A DNA stretch of 50,944 nt, taken from assembly GCF_001552175.1 (NCBI RefSeq), contig NZ_BCQR01000081.1, positions 1-50,944 of the forward strand, written 5' to 3'. A model generated the notes under the pieces. The model was not told the origin of the DNA. It did no database searches and worked only from the letters and a program-made list of their open reading frames with translations. The first letter of the stretch is position 1. Each line of letters opens with the position of its first letter. The stretch is from Actinomadura kijaniata NBRC 14229. GTDB lineage: Bacteria; Actinomycetota; Actinomycetes; Streptosporangiales; Streptosporangiaceae. Positions 16,211 to 23,986 of this stretch are shown here, one piece after another. Position numbers and translations under genes: made by a program.

Positions 16211-17085
16211 GAGAGCCCCGCCTTCCGGAACCGGGCGTACAGGACGGCGGTGGACCCGGCGACGAGCGCGGCGCACACCGCCAGCGCGACCATGCCCGCG
16301 AGCGTGCCCTCCGGCATCGCCGCCGACGACCTCGGGGCCCCCAGCAGCCGGACCTGGACGATGTCCACCAGGTTGAACGGCGTCAGCAGCCCGACCCACC
16401 CGGCGAGGGTGAAGTTCGTCCGCATCTCCGCCAGCCCCTGCACGATCACCACGAACGCGCTGCTCAGCATGTAGACCGCGATCACGGCGGCGACGCCGAA
16501 GCCGCGGCGCGGCGTGAACGCCGACACCACCAGCCCGATCGAGGCCAGCACCACCGCGAACAGCGCGCAGCCGACCAGCGCCGTCAGGTACCGGACCAGG
16601 TGCTCGCCGGAGTCGGGGACCTTGGTGACCAGCCCGCCGACGTACAGCAGCGTGACCGGCAGGGTGAGCAGCGCCAGCAGCGCCGTCGTCATCGCCGCGA
16701 GCTTGGCCAGCACGAAGTCCAGGTGCCCGACCGGGCGGGAGAAGTACAGCGGGACCACGTGGAAGCGCAGCTCGCGGGAGGCCAGCACCGGCGCCTGCGT
16801 CGCCAGGAAGATCGCGATGACGACCTGGAGGATGTTGGCGTAGGCGGCGTACGGGATCAGCCCGCGCGGCTCCTTGGTGATCGCGACCGCCGCGACGCTG
16901 CCCACGGAGGGCAGCATCATGACCGCCAGCAGCAGGAACGGCATGACCTTCGCGCGGGCCGGGCGGCCCAGGCCGTACGCGGCGCGCAGGTTGTGCACGA
17001 ACAGCGAGCGCAGCACGTAGCCGCGGCCGAGGCGGCGGCCCTCGTAGTGCCGGTAGCCGATGTCGTGGATGGTGCTGACGGTCAT
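16207..17085 (-). CDS. ABC transporter permease (second gene of ABC operon)
   Basis: A 292-residue membrane protein with about six predicted transmembrane segments (near 48-70, 80-97, 130-150, 170-187, 197-215 and 260-282). The N-terminus MTVSTIHDIGYRHYEGRRLG, with a Tyr-Glu-Gly-Arg-Arg motif, is typical of actinobacterial ABC-2 permeases encoded beside two ATPases. ATGA junctions couple it on both sides (17082-17085 and 16207-16210). Substrate unknown; neighbouring genes give no hint. Confidence 0.9.
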   Translation of the reverse strand: MTVSTIHDIGYRHYEGRRLGRGYVLRSLFVHNLRAAYGLGRPARAKVMPFLLLAVMMLPSVGSVAAVAITKEPRGLIPYAAYANILQVVIAIFLATQAPVLASRELRFHVVPLYFSRPVGHLDFVLAKLAAMTTALLALLTLPVTLLYVGGLVTKVPDSGEHLVRYLTALVGCALFAVVLASIGLVVSAFTPRRGFGVAAVIAVYMLSSAFVVIVQGLAEMRTNFTLAGWVGLLTPFNLVDIVQVRLLGAPRSSAAMPEGTLAGMVALAVCAALVAGSTAVLYARFRKAGLS

Positions 17086-18017
17086 CGGGGAGCCCCCTGC
17101 GGAACCGGGTGCGGCTGTTCGGACCCCACGGCGAAGACCTCCTCGATGTGGTGGCGGCGCTGCTCCAGCCGGACCAGCCGCAGCCCCAGGTCGGCCACGC
17201 CGTCGCGGATGCGGTCGTAGGTCCCCTCGTCCGCGATGTCGACCACCAGCAGGCGGCCCTCGGGGCGCACCGCCACGCCCTGGTCGTACAGGTGCTGCCC
17301 GAGCCGGTCGCGGCCCTCCTCGACCTCCACGACCAGGGAGCCGCTGGCGGCGGTGTAGGCCTCCACGGCCTGGGAGCGCAGCAGCCTGCCGCCGTCGATG
17401 ATGACGACGTGGTCGCAGACGCGTTCCAGCTCGCCCAGCAGGTGCGAGGTGACCAGCACGCTGATGCCGAACTCGGCGCCGATCCGGCGGATCAGGCCGA
17501 GCATGTCGTCGCGGCCCGCCGGGTCAAGGCCGTTGGTCGGCTCGTCCAGGAACACCAGCTGCGGGTCGTGGACGAGCGCCTGGGCGAGCTTGACGCGCTG
17601 GCGCATGCCGGTGGAGTAGCCGCCGATCGGCCGGTACCGCTCCTCGTACAGCCCGACGTGCCGCAGCGTGTCGGCGGCGCGTTCGCGGGCGGCGGTGGGC
17701 GGCAGGCCCGACATGCGCGCCATGTGGACCACGAACTCGGTGGCCGACACGTCCGGCGGCAGCGCCTCGTACTCGGGCATGAAACCGACGCGTTCCCGGA
17801 TGCGCGCCCCGTCGCGGGCGATGTCCAGGCCGAGGACCTGCGCGGTGCCGGAGGTCGGCGGCAGCAGCCCCAGCAGGATCTTGATGAGGGTGGACTTGCC
17901 CGCGCCGTTGGCCCCGACCAGCCCGGTGACGCCCGGTTCGACGGCGACGGTGAGGTCGTCCAGCGCGGTGACGCCGGGGAACCTCATCGTCAGCCCCTGG
18001 GCAGCGATGATCGGCAT
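17082..18017 (-). CDS. ABC transporter ATP-binding protein (first gene of ABC operon)
   Basis: A 311-residue ABC ATPase heading a four-gene operon. Walker A is GANGAGKST, the signature is YSTGMRQRVK, Walker B is LVFLDEPTNGLDP and the H-loop is VTSHLLGE. The ATG at 18017 gives MPIIAAQGLTMRFPG. A -35/-10 pair (TTGAGA, 17 bp, TATGGC) lies upstream, predicting a leader of about 30 nt. The ATPase-permease-ATPase-permease order suggests two half-exporters or one heteromeric exporter. Confidence 0.93.
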   Translation of the reverse strand: MPIIAAQGLTMRFPGVTALDDLTVAVEPGVTGLVGANGAGKSTLIKILLGLLPPTSGTAQVLGLDIARDGARIRERVGFMPEYEALPPDVSATEFVVHMARMSGLPPTAARERAADTLRHVGLYEERYRPIGGYSTGMRQRVKLAQALVHDPQLVFLDEPTNGLDPAGRDDMLGLIRRIGAEFGISVLVTSHLLGELERVCDHVVIIDGGRLLRSQAVEAYTAASGSLVVEVEEGRDRLGQHLYDQGVAVRPEGRLLVVDIADEGTYDRIRDGVADLGLRLVRLEQRRHHIEEVFAVGSEQPHPVPQGAPR

Positions 18018-18055
18018 GCGTCCGAACCTAGTGCCTGACGGCGGTCCGGGCATCG

Positions 18056-18084
18056 GCCATACGGCTGACCCGTCTCCCTCTCAA
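18056..18084 (-). promoter_or_regulatory. Promoter of the four-gene ABC operon
   Basis: On the minus strand TTGAGA (18084-18079) is separated by exactly 17 bp from TATGGC (18061-18056), close to the vegetative sigma consensus. The predicted start near 18049 is about 32 nt before the ATPase ATG. A second TAnnnT motif (TAGGTT, 18030-18025) is a weaker leaderless alternative. Confidence 0.55.
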
Positions 18085-18112
18085 GGGGGGTGGGTCCGGA
18101 TCCGCGGCGGGC

Positions 18113-19087
18113 TCAGGTCCCGGCGCGGGCGGCCCGGCGGCGGCGGCCGCGCAGCACCGCCGCCCACACGGCGCGTTGCAGCAGCAGCACGACCGTCCCC
18201 GCGATGACCATCCCGGCGAGGTTGACGCCGAGCTGGAGCAGCGAGCCGTCGATCTCGCTGCGGTGCTTCAGGGCCAGCGCGACCGCCAGGTTCCCGGCGG
18301 CCGGGACGGTGGTGACCGAGATGAACACCCCGACCAGCGCCGCCGACTTGCCCGCCGTCATCGACAGCACCCCGGCCGCGCCCGCCAGCAGCGCCACGAT
18401 GAACGACCACCGGTCCGGGCTGTAGATGAACGCGGTGTTGGGCCGCTCGCCCGGCAGCCGGTCCAGCTCGATCACCCCGATCCAGCGGCTGACCAGCGCG
18501 CACACGTACGTCACCGCGATCGCCACCAGGAACCCCACCACCAGCGTGCGCAGCGCCACGCCGACCCGCCGCGGCCGCCGCCGCAGCAGCCCGTAGCAGA
18601 TCGCCGCGACCGCGCCGAACTCCGGGCCGACCACCATCGCGCCGACCACCAGGATCGTGGAGTCGGTCAGCGCCGCGATCGCGGCCAGCTGGGTGGCGAT
18701 GGCCAGGAACGCCAGGAACGCCCAGGACAGCCGCGCGTCGTCGGCGGTGCGCTCGTCGAGCTCCTCCCAGACGACCGCGTCGTCGTCGTAGCCGGGGGCG
18801 TCGCGCTCGGCGCGGTCGGAGTGGTCCGACAGCGACAGGTCGATGTGCTCCAGGGTGATCGCCCCGTCGCGGCGCAGGCCCATCCCCTTGAGCTCGTCGA
18901 TCACCTCGTTCACCGCCTCGCGGGCGACGTCGGCCATGACGACGTCCCCGGCGGGGGCGCGGGCGGCGCCCGGCAGCACCACGACGTTGGTCACGCCGGG
19001 TGCGTCGGCGAGCAGTCGGCAGACCGCGTCCGTACGATCCGTGGGGACGATCGTTCTCAGGTGCAGCACGGTCTCATCGTGCCGCAC
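18113..19087 (-). CDS. DUF389 family membrane protein
   Basis: A 324-residue protein with a soluble N-terminal half (about 1-118) starting with a beta-rich segment (VLHLRTIVP), then six hydrophobic segments between about 120 and 310. The motif STILVVGAMVVGPEFGAVAA is characteristic of DUF389 (TIGR00341-like) proteins, whose biochemical role is not established. The start is a GTG at 19087 or a second in-frame GTG at 19069; neither has a clear ribosome-binding site. It lies upstream of the ABC operon on the same strand but is separated from it by that operon's own promoter. Confidence 0.88.
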   Translation of the reverse strand: MRHDETVLHLRTIVPTDRTDAVCRLLADAPGVTNVVVLPGAARAPAGDVVMADVAREAVNEVIDELKGMGLRRDGAITLEHIDLSLSDHSDRAERDAPGYDDDAVVWEELDERTADDARLSWAFLAFLAIATQLAAIAALTDSTILVVGAMVVGPEFGAVAAICYGLLRRRPRRVGVALRTLVVGFLVAIAVTYVCALVSRWIGVIELDRLPGERPNTAFIYSPDRWSFIVALLAGAAGVLSMTAGKSAALVGVFISVTTVPAAGNLAVALALKHRSEIDGSLLQLGVNLAGMVIAGTVVLLLQRAVWAAVLRGRRRRAARAGT

Positions 19088-19173
19088 CGGCGGTCGCGCC
19101 CGGGGACGACCCTCCGGGCGCGATTAATCCCCCCAGTCCGGGCATAGGGTCTTCTGGGCAGGGAGGGTGACAG

Positions 19174-19854
19174 ATGAGGTGGGCGGACTCGGCCGGACGG
19201 CGCGCGGGCGCCGTGGCGGTCGCGTTGGCGGGTGTGGCGTTCCTGGGGGCCTGCGACGGGCAGAAGCAGGACACCGGGACGGCCGGCGTCCCGGAGCGCA
19301 AGCCCGAGCCGAAGGCGGTCGCCGAGGCGCGGCGGGACCTGTCCGGGCTGCGGATCGCGGCCGAGGGGAGCCGCACGGGGTACGAGCGCGAGAAGTTCGG
19401 CGCCCGGTGGAAGGACGTCGACCGCAACGGCTGCGGCCAGCGCAACGACGTGCTCGCCCGCGACCTGAGGCAGACGCAGCGCAAGGGCCGCTGCGACATC
19501 GTGTCGGGCGTGCTGGACGACCCCTACAGCGGCAAGCGGATCGACTTCACCAAGACCAGGGCGGCCGAGGTGCAGATCGACCACGTCTACCCGCTCGCGC
19601 TGGCCTGGCGGATGGGAGCCTCCCGCTGGAGCGGGGACCAGCGCGAGCGGTTCGCCAACGACCTGGACAACCTGCTGGCCGTGTGGGGCGTCCCGAACCG
19701 CCAGAAGAGCGACAAGGGCCCCGGCGAGTGGAAGCCGCAGCAGAGCTACCAGTGCGCCTACGCGGTGCGGTACGTCGCGGTCGCCGACGAGTACGGCCTG
19801 CCGGTGACCCGCGCCGACCACTCCGCCCTGCAGGACTTCCTCAGCCGCTGCTGA
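19174..19854 (+). CDS. Secreted HNH endonuclease-family lipoprotein (DUF1524)
   Basis: A 226-residue exported protein. The N-terminal signal ends in a lipobox LGAC with Cys27, predicting a lipoprotein anchored outside the membrane. The catalytic region is DUF1524/HNH-like: DRNGCGQRNDVLARDL, then IDHVYPLALAWRMGA with a probable metal-binding Asp-His pair, and NDLDNLLAVWGVPNRQKSD. Such actinobacterial secreted nucleases are common; their target is untested, extracellular DNA being the obvious guess. GGGAGG is 7 nt before the ATG. The 3' end overlaps the convergent TetR gene by 14 bp. Confidence 0.9.
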   Translation: MRWADSAGRRAGAVAVALAGVAFLGACDGQKQDTGTAGVPERKPEPKAVAEARRDLSGLRIAAEGSRTGYEREKFGARWKDVDRNGCGQRNDVLARDLRQTQRKGRCDIVSGVLDDPYSGKRIDFTKTRAAEVQIDHVYPLALAWRMGASRWSGDQRERFANDLDNLLAVWGVPNRQKSDKGPGEWKPQQSYQCAYAVRYVAVADEYGLPVTRADHSALQDFLSRC

Positions 19855-20392
19855 GCCCCTCGAACAGCAGTCCCAGCAGACGGTCGAGGCGGTGCGGCAC
19901 CTGCCCGGCCGTCTTCTCGTGCGCCCAGGTGACCCCGGAGACGAGCACCAGGAGCTCGGTCGGTTCGAGGTCGGCGCGCACCTGACCGGCCTCCCGGGCG
20001 CGCAGCAGCAGGGCCGTCCCCGCCGCGCGCATGGCCTCGCAGGAGGCGTGCAGGGCCGAGGTCTCGTCGCGCAGCGTCGTGATCAGGACGTCGGTCAGCC
20101 CGCGGTAGGTGGTGTTCATCTCCGCGAACGCCCGTACCCACGCGGTCAGCGCGTCCCGGGCGGACGGGTCGTCGAGCAGTTCGCGGCCGAGGGCGGCGAC
20201 GGCGTCGAAGCGTTCGCGCAGCAGTTCCTCCAGCAGGTCCTCCCGCCTGGGGAAGTGCCGGTACAGGGTGCCGATGCCCACGCTGGCGCGGGCGGCGACC
20301 TCCTCCAGTGAGGCGTCGATGCCGCGTTCGACCAGGGCGGTCCGCGCCTCGGCCAGGATGCGTTCGCGGTTGCGCCGCGCGTCGGCTCGCAC
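19841..20392 (-). CDS. TetR-family transcriptional regulator
   Basis: A 183-residue TetR/AcrR regulator. The N-terminal HTH (about residues 8-55) includes ILAEARTALVERGIDASLEE and VGIGTLYRHFPRREDLLEEL; the rest is the variable helical ligand domain. The GTG at 20392 has AGGAGG upstream. It diverges from the luciferase-like oxidoreductase, and the 96-bp gap between them holds two operator-like palindromes with the same CGGAG-N5-CTCCG core, so it very likely represses that gene and perhaps itself. The ligand is unknown, plausibly a substrate of the oxidoreductase. Confidence 0.93.
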   Translation of the reverse strand: MRADARRNRERILAEARTALVERGIDASLEEVAARASVGIGTLYRHFPRREDLLEELLRERFDAVAALGRELLDDPSARDALTAWVRAFAEMNTTYRGLTDVLITTLRDETSALHASCEAMRAAGTALLLRAREAGQVRADLEPTELLVLVSGVTWAHEKTAGQVPHRLDRLLGLLFEGLSSG

Positions 20393-20406
20393 GATCCTCC
20401 TCGGGG

Positions 20407-20435
20407 TTGCCAACCGGAGACTGCCTCCGTATCGT
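20407..20435 (+). promoter_or_regulatory. Promoter of the luciferase-like oxidoreductase
   Basis: TTGCCA (20407-20412), a 17-bp spacer and TATCGT (20430-20435) form a good promoter. The first CGGAG-N5-CTCCG operator (20415-20429) fills nearly the entire spacer, so TetR binding would block RNA polymerase. Confidence 0.6.
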
Positions 20436-20464
20436 AGCGGACATCCAAGCGGAGGCTTCCTCCG
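20415..20464. promoter_or_regulatory. Two TetR operator palindromes
   Basis: Site 1 is CGGAG-ACTGC-CTCCG at 20415-20429. Site 2 is CGGAG-GCTTC-CTCCG at 20450-20464, extended to a 9-bp-arm perfect palindrome at 20447-20467. Their centres are 35 bp apart. Site 1 sits in the promoter spacer and site 2 downstream of the -10. Confidence 0.7.
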
Positions 20465-20488
20465 CTTATGTCGTGGAGAGGCGGGACG

Positions 20489-21385
20489 ATGTCCCTGACG
20501 GAGGTACGGCGGCGGCTGGGGCGGTTCGGCGTGTGGATCGCCCCGGCGACCCTGCTGGCCACGCCCGTGGCCGTGCAGCGCGAGCAGTTCGCGCGGATCG
20601 AGGCGCTCGGCTACGGGTCCTTCTGGACCGGGGAGACCCCGGCGGGCCATCCGATCAGCAGCCGGGAGATCCTCACCCAGCTCGGCGTCCTGCTGGCCGC
20701 CACCGAACGGCTCGTCGCCGGGGCGGGCATCGCCAACGTCACCCAGCGCTCCCCGGACGCGGCGCACGGCGGCGCGGCCGCGCTCGCCGAGGCGTACCCG
20801 GGACGGCTGGTCCTCGGGCTGGGCGGCCAGGGCGGGCCGCGCCCGCTCGCCGCCCTGCGGGACTACCTGGCGGCCATGGACCGGGCCGCCGCGACGATCC
20901 TGCCCGAGGTGGGGTACCCGCGCGTCCTGGCCGCCCTCGGGCCGAAGGCGCTCGGCCTGGCCCGGGAGAGCACCGACGGCGCGCACCCCTTCCTCCAGCC
21001 GGTCGAGCACACCCGGATCGCCCGCGAGGCGCTGGGGCCCGGGCCGCTGCTGGTCCCGCACCAGGCCCTCGTCCTCGACGAGGACCCCGGGAGCGCCCGC
21101 GAGGCACTACGCGTGATCATGCGCTCCGCCGGCACGGCCGGGAGCCCCTACACCGCCAACTACCGCAGGCTCGGCTACGGCGACGCCGACCTGGCGGGCG
21201 AGCGCAGCGACCGGCTCGTGGACGCCCTCCTCGCCTGGGGAGACGAGGACGCCGTCGCCCGGCGGCTGCGCGACCACCTGGACGCCGGGGCCGACCACGT
21301 GCTCCTCCACCCGCTGGCCGGCGACCTGACCGGGGCCGTCGACCAGTTGGAACGCCTCGCGCCCCGGCTGCGCACCGCTGCGTAG
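20489..21385 (+). CDS. LLM-class (luciferase-like) flavin-dependent oxidoreductase
   Basis: A 298-residue protein of the bacterial-luciferase-like/F420-dependent fold. Recognisable are YGSFWTGETPAG near residue 45, an ATERLVAGAGIANVTQRSP segment, the RLVLGLGGQ strand and a C-terminal GADHVLLHPL. It is shorter than most such enzymes and seems to lack part of the usual central insertion. The ATG at 20489 follows a purine-rich GGAGAGGCGGG; an ATG at 20468 lies in the second operator and is less likely. The divergent TetR gene probably controls it. Whether it uses FMN or F420 cannot be told from sequence alone. Confidence 0.85.
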   Translation: MSLTEVRRRLGRFGVWIAPATLLATPVAVQREQFARIEALGYGSFWTGETPAGHPISSREILTQLGVLLAATERLVAGAGIANVTQRSPDAAHGGAAALAEAYPGRLVLGLGGQGGPRPLAALRDYLAAMDRAAATILPEVGYPRVLAALGPKALGLARESTDGAHPFLQPVEHTRIAREALGPGPLLVPHQALVLDEDPGSAREALRVIMRSAGTAGSPYTANYRRLGYGDADLAGERSDRLVDALLAWGDEDAVARRLRDHLDAGADHVLLHPLAGDLTGAVDQLERLAPRLRTAA

Positions 21386-21388
21386 TCT
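21383..21388 (+). promoter_or_regulatory. Candidate leaderless -10 overlapping the oxidoreductase stop codon
   Basis: TAGTCT, whose TAG is the stop codon of the upstream gene, is followed by 6 nt and then the ATG at 21395. No Shine-Dalgarno exists. This spacing fits a leaderless start for the small membrane protein. Confidence 0.35.
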
Positions 21389-21394
21389 GAGCCC

Positions 21395-21748
21395 ATGAGC
21401 ACCGAATCGAACCAGCAGGGCCCCTCGCCGGACGGACAGCGCGACGGCGCCGAGAAGGACGGCGCCGAGAAGGGCAAGGAGGCGCTGCCGCGCGTGCGGG
21501 CCGAGCGGGGCGTGGGCGCCCGCGCCACCGGGGCGGAGGTGACCGGGGCGGAGGCCACCGGGTTCTCGCTGCGGCTGGGCAACGCGTTCGGGTCGCTGGC
21601 GATGGGCTCCATGGCCCTGGGCGCGCTCGCGATCGGGGCCGTGGCCATCGGGAAGCTGGTGGTCAAGCGGGCGATCGTCGAGCACCTCGAGGCCGGGACC
21701 GTGGAGATCAAGCACCTGAAGGTCGGCAAGCTGGAGATCACCGAATAG
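21395..21748 (+). CDS. Small membrane protein with Ala/Gly-Ile-Gly repeats
   Basis: A 117-residue protein without a named domain. The first 50 residues are hydrophilic and charged. Residues about 68-90 form one hydrophobic segment with a periodic pattern (MGSMALGALAIGAVAIGKLV). The C-terminus (HLEAGTVEIKHLKVGKLEI) alternates in a five-residue rhythm suggestive of a small beta-helix. Comparable small proteins occur widely in bacteria, with unknown function. It is transcribed with or just after the oxidoreductase and ends in a strong hairpin. Confidence 0.75.
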   Translation: MSTESNQQGPSPDGQRDGAEKDGAEKGKEALPRVRAERGVGARATGAEVTGAEATGFSLRLGNAFGSLAMGSMALGALAIGAVAIGKLVVKRAIVEHLEAGTVEIKHLKVGKLEITE

Positions 21749-21786
21749 CGCGCGAGCCCCGCTCCGGACGGAACGGGGCTCGCGCG
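21749..21786. terminator. Bidirectional terminator between the small membrane protein and glmM
   Basis: A perfect 13-bp stem (CGCGCGAGCCCCG with its complement at 21774-21786) and a 12-nt loop lie directly after the plus-strand stop and 17 bp from the convergent glmM stop. Confidence 0.75.
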
Positions 21787-21803
21787 TCCGCTCGGGAGAC
21801 CGG

Positions 21804-23147
21804 TCAGGAAAGGGCCGTGCGGACGACCCCGGCGAGGCGCTCGGCCACGGCCGTCGCCTGGTCGTGGGTCGCGGCCTCCACCATCACCCGGACCATCGGC
21901 TCGGTGCCGGACGGCCGGATCAGGACACGGCCGGTGTCGCCCAGCTCGGCCTCGGCCTCGGCCACGGCGGCGGTCAGCTCCGGCGAGGTCCTGGCCCGGG
22001 ACTTGTCGACGCCCTTGACGTTCACCAGGACCTGCGGGAGGCGGGTCATCACCTTGGCCAGCTCGTCCAGCGGGCGCTTGCGGCGGGCGATCGCGGCCAG
22101 CAGGTGCAGGCCGGTCAGCACGCCGTCGCCGGTGGTGGCGTGGTCCAGCATGATCACGTGGCCGGACTGCTCGCCGCCGAGGTTGAAGCCGCGCTCCCGC
22201 ATCACCTCCAGCACGTAGCGGTCGCCCACGGCGGTCTCGATGACGGTCAGCCCCGCGTCCCGCATCGCGATCTTGAAGCCGAGGTTGGACATCACCGTCG
22301 CCACGACCGTGTCGCCCGCCAGCTTCCCGGCCTCGCGCAGCTCGGTGGCCAGGATCGCCATGATCTGGTCGCCGTCGACCTCCTCGCCGGTGGCGGTGAC
22401 GGCCAGGCAGCGGTCGGCGTCGCCGTCGTTGGCGATGCCCGCGTCCGCGCCGTTCTCCCGGACCGCCCGCTTCAGCGCGTCCAGATGGGTGGAGCCGACC
22501 CCGGCGTTGATGTTCAGGCCGTCGGGGGCCGCCCCGATGGTGATCACCTCGGCCCCGGCGCGGCGCAGCACCTCGGGGGCCACCTCGTAGGAGGCGCCGT
22601 TGGCGCAGTCGACCACGACCTTCAGGCCGTCCAGCGACACCGGCAGCGTCGACAGCAGGTGCGCGACGTACTGCTCCACCGCGCCGTGCGCCTCGCGGAC
22701 GCGTCCCACGCCCGACCCGGTCGGCGGCTCCCAGTCGGTGCCCAGCGCGGCCTCGACGCGGTCCTCGATCTCGTCGGGCAGCTTGTGGCCGCTGCGGTCG
22801 AAGAACTTGATGCCGTTGTCGGGCGCCGGGTTGTGCGACGCCGACAGCATCACGCCGAGGTCGGCGTCCAGCGCGTGCGTGAGGAACGCGACGGCGGGCG
22901 TGGGCAGCACGCCCAGCCGCAGCACGTCCACCCCGGCGCTGGCCAGGCCCGCCACCACGGCGGCCTCCAGGAACTCGCCGGAGGCGCGCGGATCGCGGCC
23001 CACCACCGCCACCGGCCGGTGCCCCTCGAACGCCCCGGCCTCGCCCAGCACCCGCGCGGCGGCGACCGACAGGTTCATCGCCAGCGGCGCGGTCAGGTCA
23101 CGGTTGGCCAGCCCGCGTACGCCATCGGTTCCGAACAGACGACCCAC
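21804..23147 (-). CDS. glmM: Phosphoglucosamine mutase
   Basis: A 447-residue enzyme converting glucosamine-6-phosphate to glucosamine-1-phosphate, feeding UDP-GlcNAc and peptidoglycan; with glmS nearby it covers the two central steps. MGRLFGTDGVRG starts the protein, the phosphoserine loop is LSASHNPAPDNGIKFF with Ser104, metal binding is in DGDADR, and the sugar-binding GGEQSGHVI and RPSGTEPMVRVM motifs are present. The GTG at 23147 has GGGAG at 7 nt. It lies downstream of rpsI in the usual actinobacterial order, separated by a structured 194-bp gap. Confidence 0.97.
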   Translation of the reverse strand: MGRLFGTDGVRGLANRDLTAPLAMNLSVAAARVLGEAGAFEGHRPVAVVGRDPRASGEFLEAAVVAGLASAGVDVLRLGVLPTPAVAFLTHALDADLGVMLSASHNPAPDNGIKFFDRSGHKLPDEIEDRVEAALGTDWEPPTGSGVGRVREAHGAVEQYVAHLLSTLPVSLDGLKVVVDCANGASYEVAPEVLRRAGAEVITIGAAPDGLNINAGVGSTHLDALKRAVRENGADAGIANDGDADRCLAVTATGEEVDGDQIMAILATELREAGKLAGDTVVATVMSNLGFKIAMRDAGLTVIETAVGDRYVLEVMRERGFNLGGEQSGHVIMLDHATTGDGVLTGLHLLAAIARRKRPLDELAKVMTRLPQVLVNVKGVDKSRARTSPELTAAVAEAEAELGDTGRVLIRPSGTEPMVRVMVEAATHDQATAVAERLAGVVRTALS

Positions 23148-23257
23148 AGTTCAACTCCCGGAGAAAGCGAAAGACCGCGGGGACGCGTCGGAGGCCTGTG
23201 AGCCCCCGGAACGCTCCACGCGGTCGAATCTAGTGCGCGAAAGCCGTGAAGAAGCGG

Positions 23258-23331
23258 ACGAGCCGCCGCATCCTCGTGCCGCCGACCGTATCGGGTCGGC
23301 CGCGGGAAAGTCCGGGGATGCGACGGCTCGT
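23258..23331 (-). terminator. Nested hairpin downstream of rpsI
   Basis: Positions 23258-23273 pair with 23316-23331 over 16 bp with one mismatch. Inside, 23281-23287 pairs with 23294-23300 (7 bp). The structure starts 10 nt after the rpsI stop and probably terminates or attenuates the rplM-rpsI transcript before glmM. TAGATT further on (23234-23229, minus) is a possible glmM -10. Confidence 0.55.
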
Positions 23332-23341
23332 ACCGTGGTGA

Positions 23342-23857
23342 TTAACGCTTGCTGTACTGCGGCGCCTTGCGGGCCTTCTTGAGACCGGCCTTCTTCCGCT
23401 CGGGCACGCGCGCGTCGCGGGTCAGGAAGCCCGCCTTCTTCAGCGCGGGGCGGTGCTCGGGGTTGGCGGTCTGCAGGGCGCGGGAGATGCCCAGGCGCAG
23501 GGCGCCGGCCTGGCCGGTGACGCCGCCGCCGCCGACGCGGACCATGACGTCGAACTGGTTCTCCAGGCCGAGCAGGACGAACGGCTCGTTCACGATCTGC
23601 TGGTGGACCTTGTTCGGGAAGTACTGGTCCAGCGTGCGGCCGTTGATGGTCCACTGGCCGGAGCCCGGGACGATGCGGACCCGCGCGATGGCCTGCTTGC
23701 GGCGGCCGGTGCCGGCCGCGGGGCCGGTGGCGACCGGCTGGCCCAGGAGGCCCTCGCCGGCGGTCTCGGGGGTCTCGGTGCTGTACTCGGACGGCGCGTC
23801 CTCGTACGAGTCGAACTCGACGCCCTCGGGCGTCTCGGTGCCGGTGGACTCGTCCAC
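23342..23857 (-). CDS. rpsI: 30S ribosomal protein S9
   Basis: A 171-residue S9. The conserved body begins at about residue 50 (GTGRRKQAIARVRI) and ends with the basic tail KKARKAPQYSKR that reaches toward P-site tRNA. The N-terminus carries an acidic extension of about 48 residues rich in Glu, Thr and Ser, a feature of actinobacterial S9. The GTG at 23857 follows GAGGAG at 5 nt; an upstream extension in the same frame lacks such a site. It is second in the rplM-rpsI operon. Confidence 0.97.
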   Translation of the reverse strand: MDESTGTETPEGVEFDSYEDAPSEYSTETPETAGEGLLGQPVATGPAAGTGRRKQAIARVRIVPGSGQWTINGRTLDQYFPNKVHQQIVNEPFVLLGLENQFDVMVRVGGGGVTGQAGALRLGISRALQTANPEHRPALKKAGFLTRDARVPERKKAGLKKARKAPQYSKR

Positions 23858-23986
23858 GGTTCTCCTCAGAGGGTCTTCTAGCCAGGGAGGCGGACCCGCG
23901 TCTGCGGGCACCCCGGCGGCCACTGTTTCGGATGCGTGCCGATCGGCACGGCTTGCCGCGACGTACGGGGATCCGTACGGGCGGTC

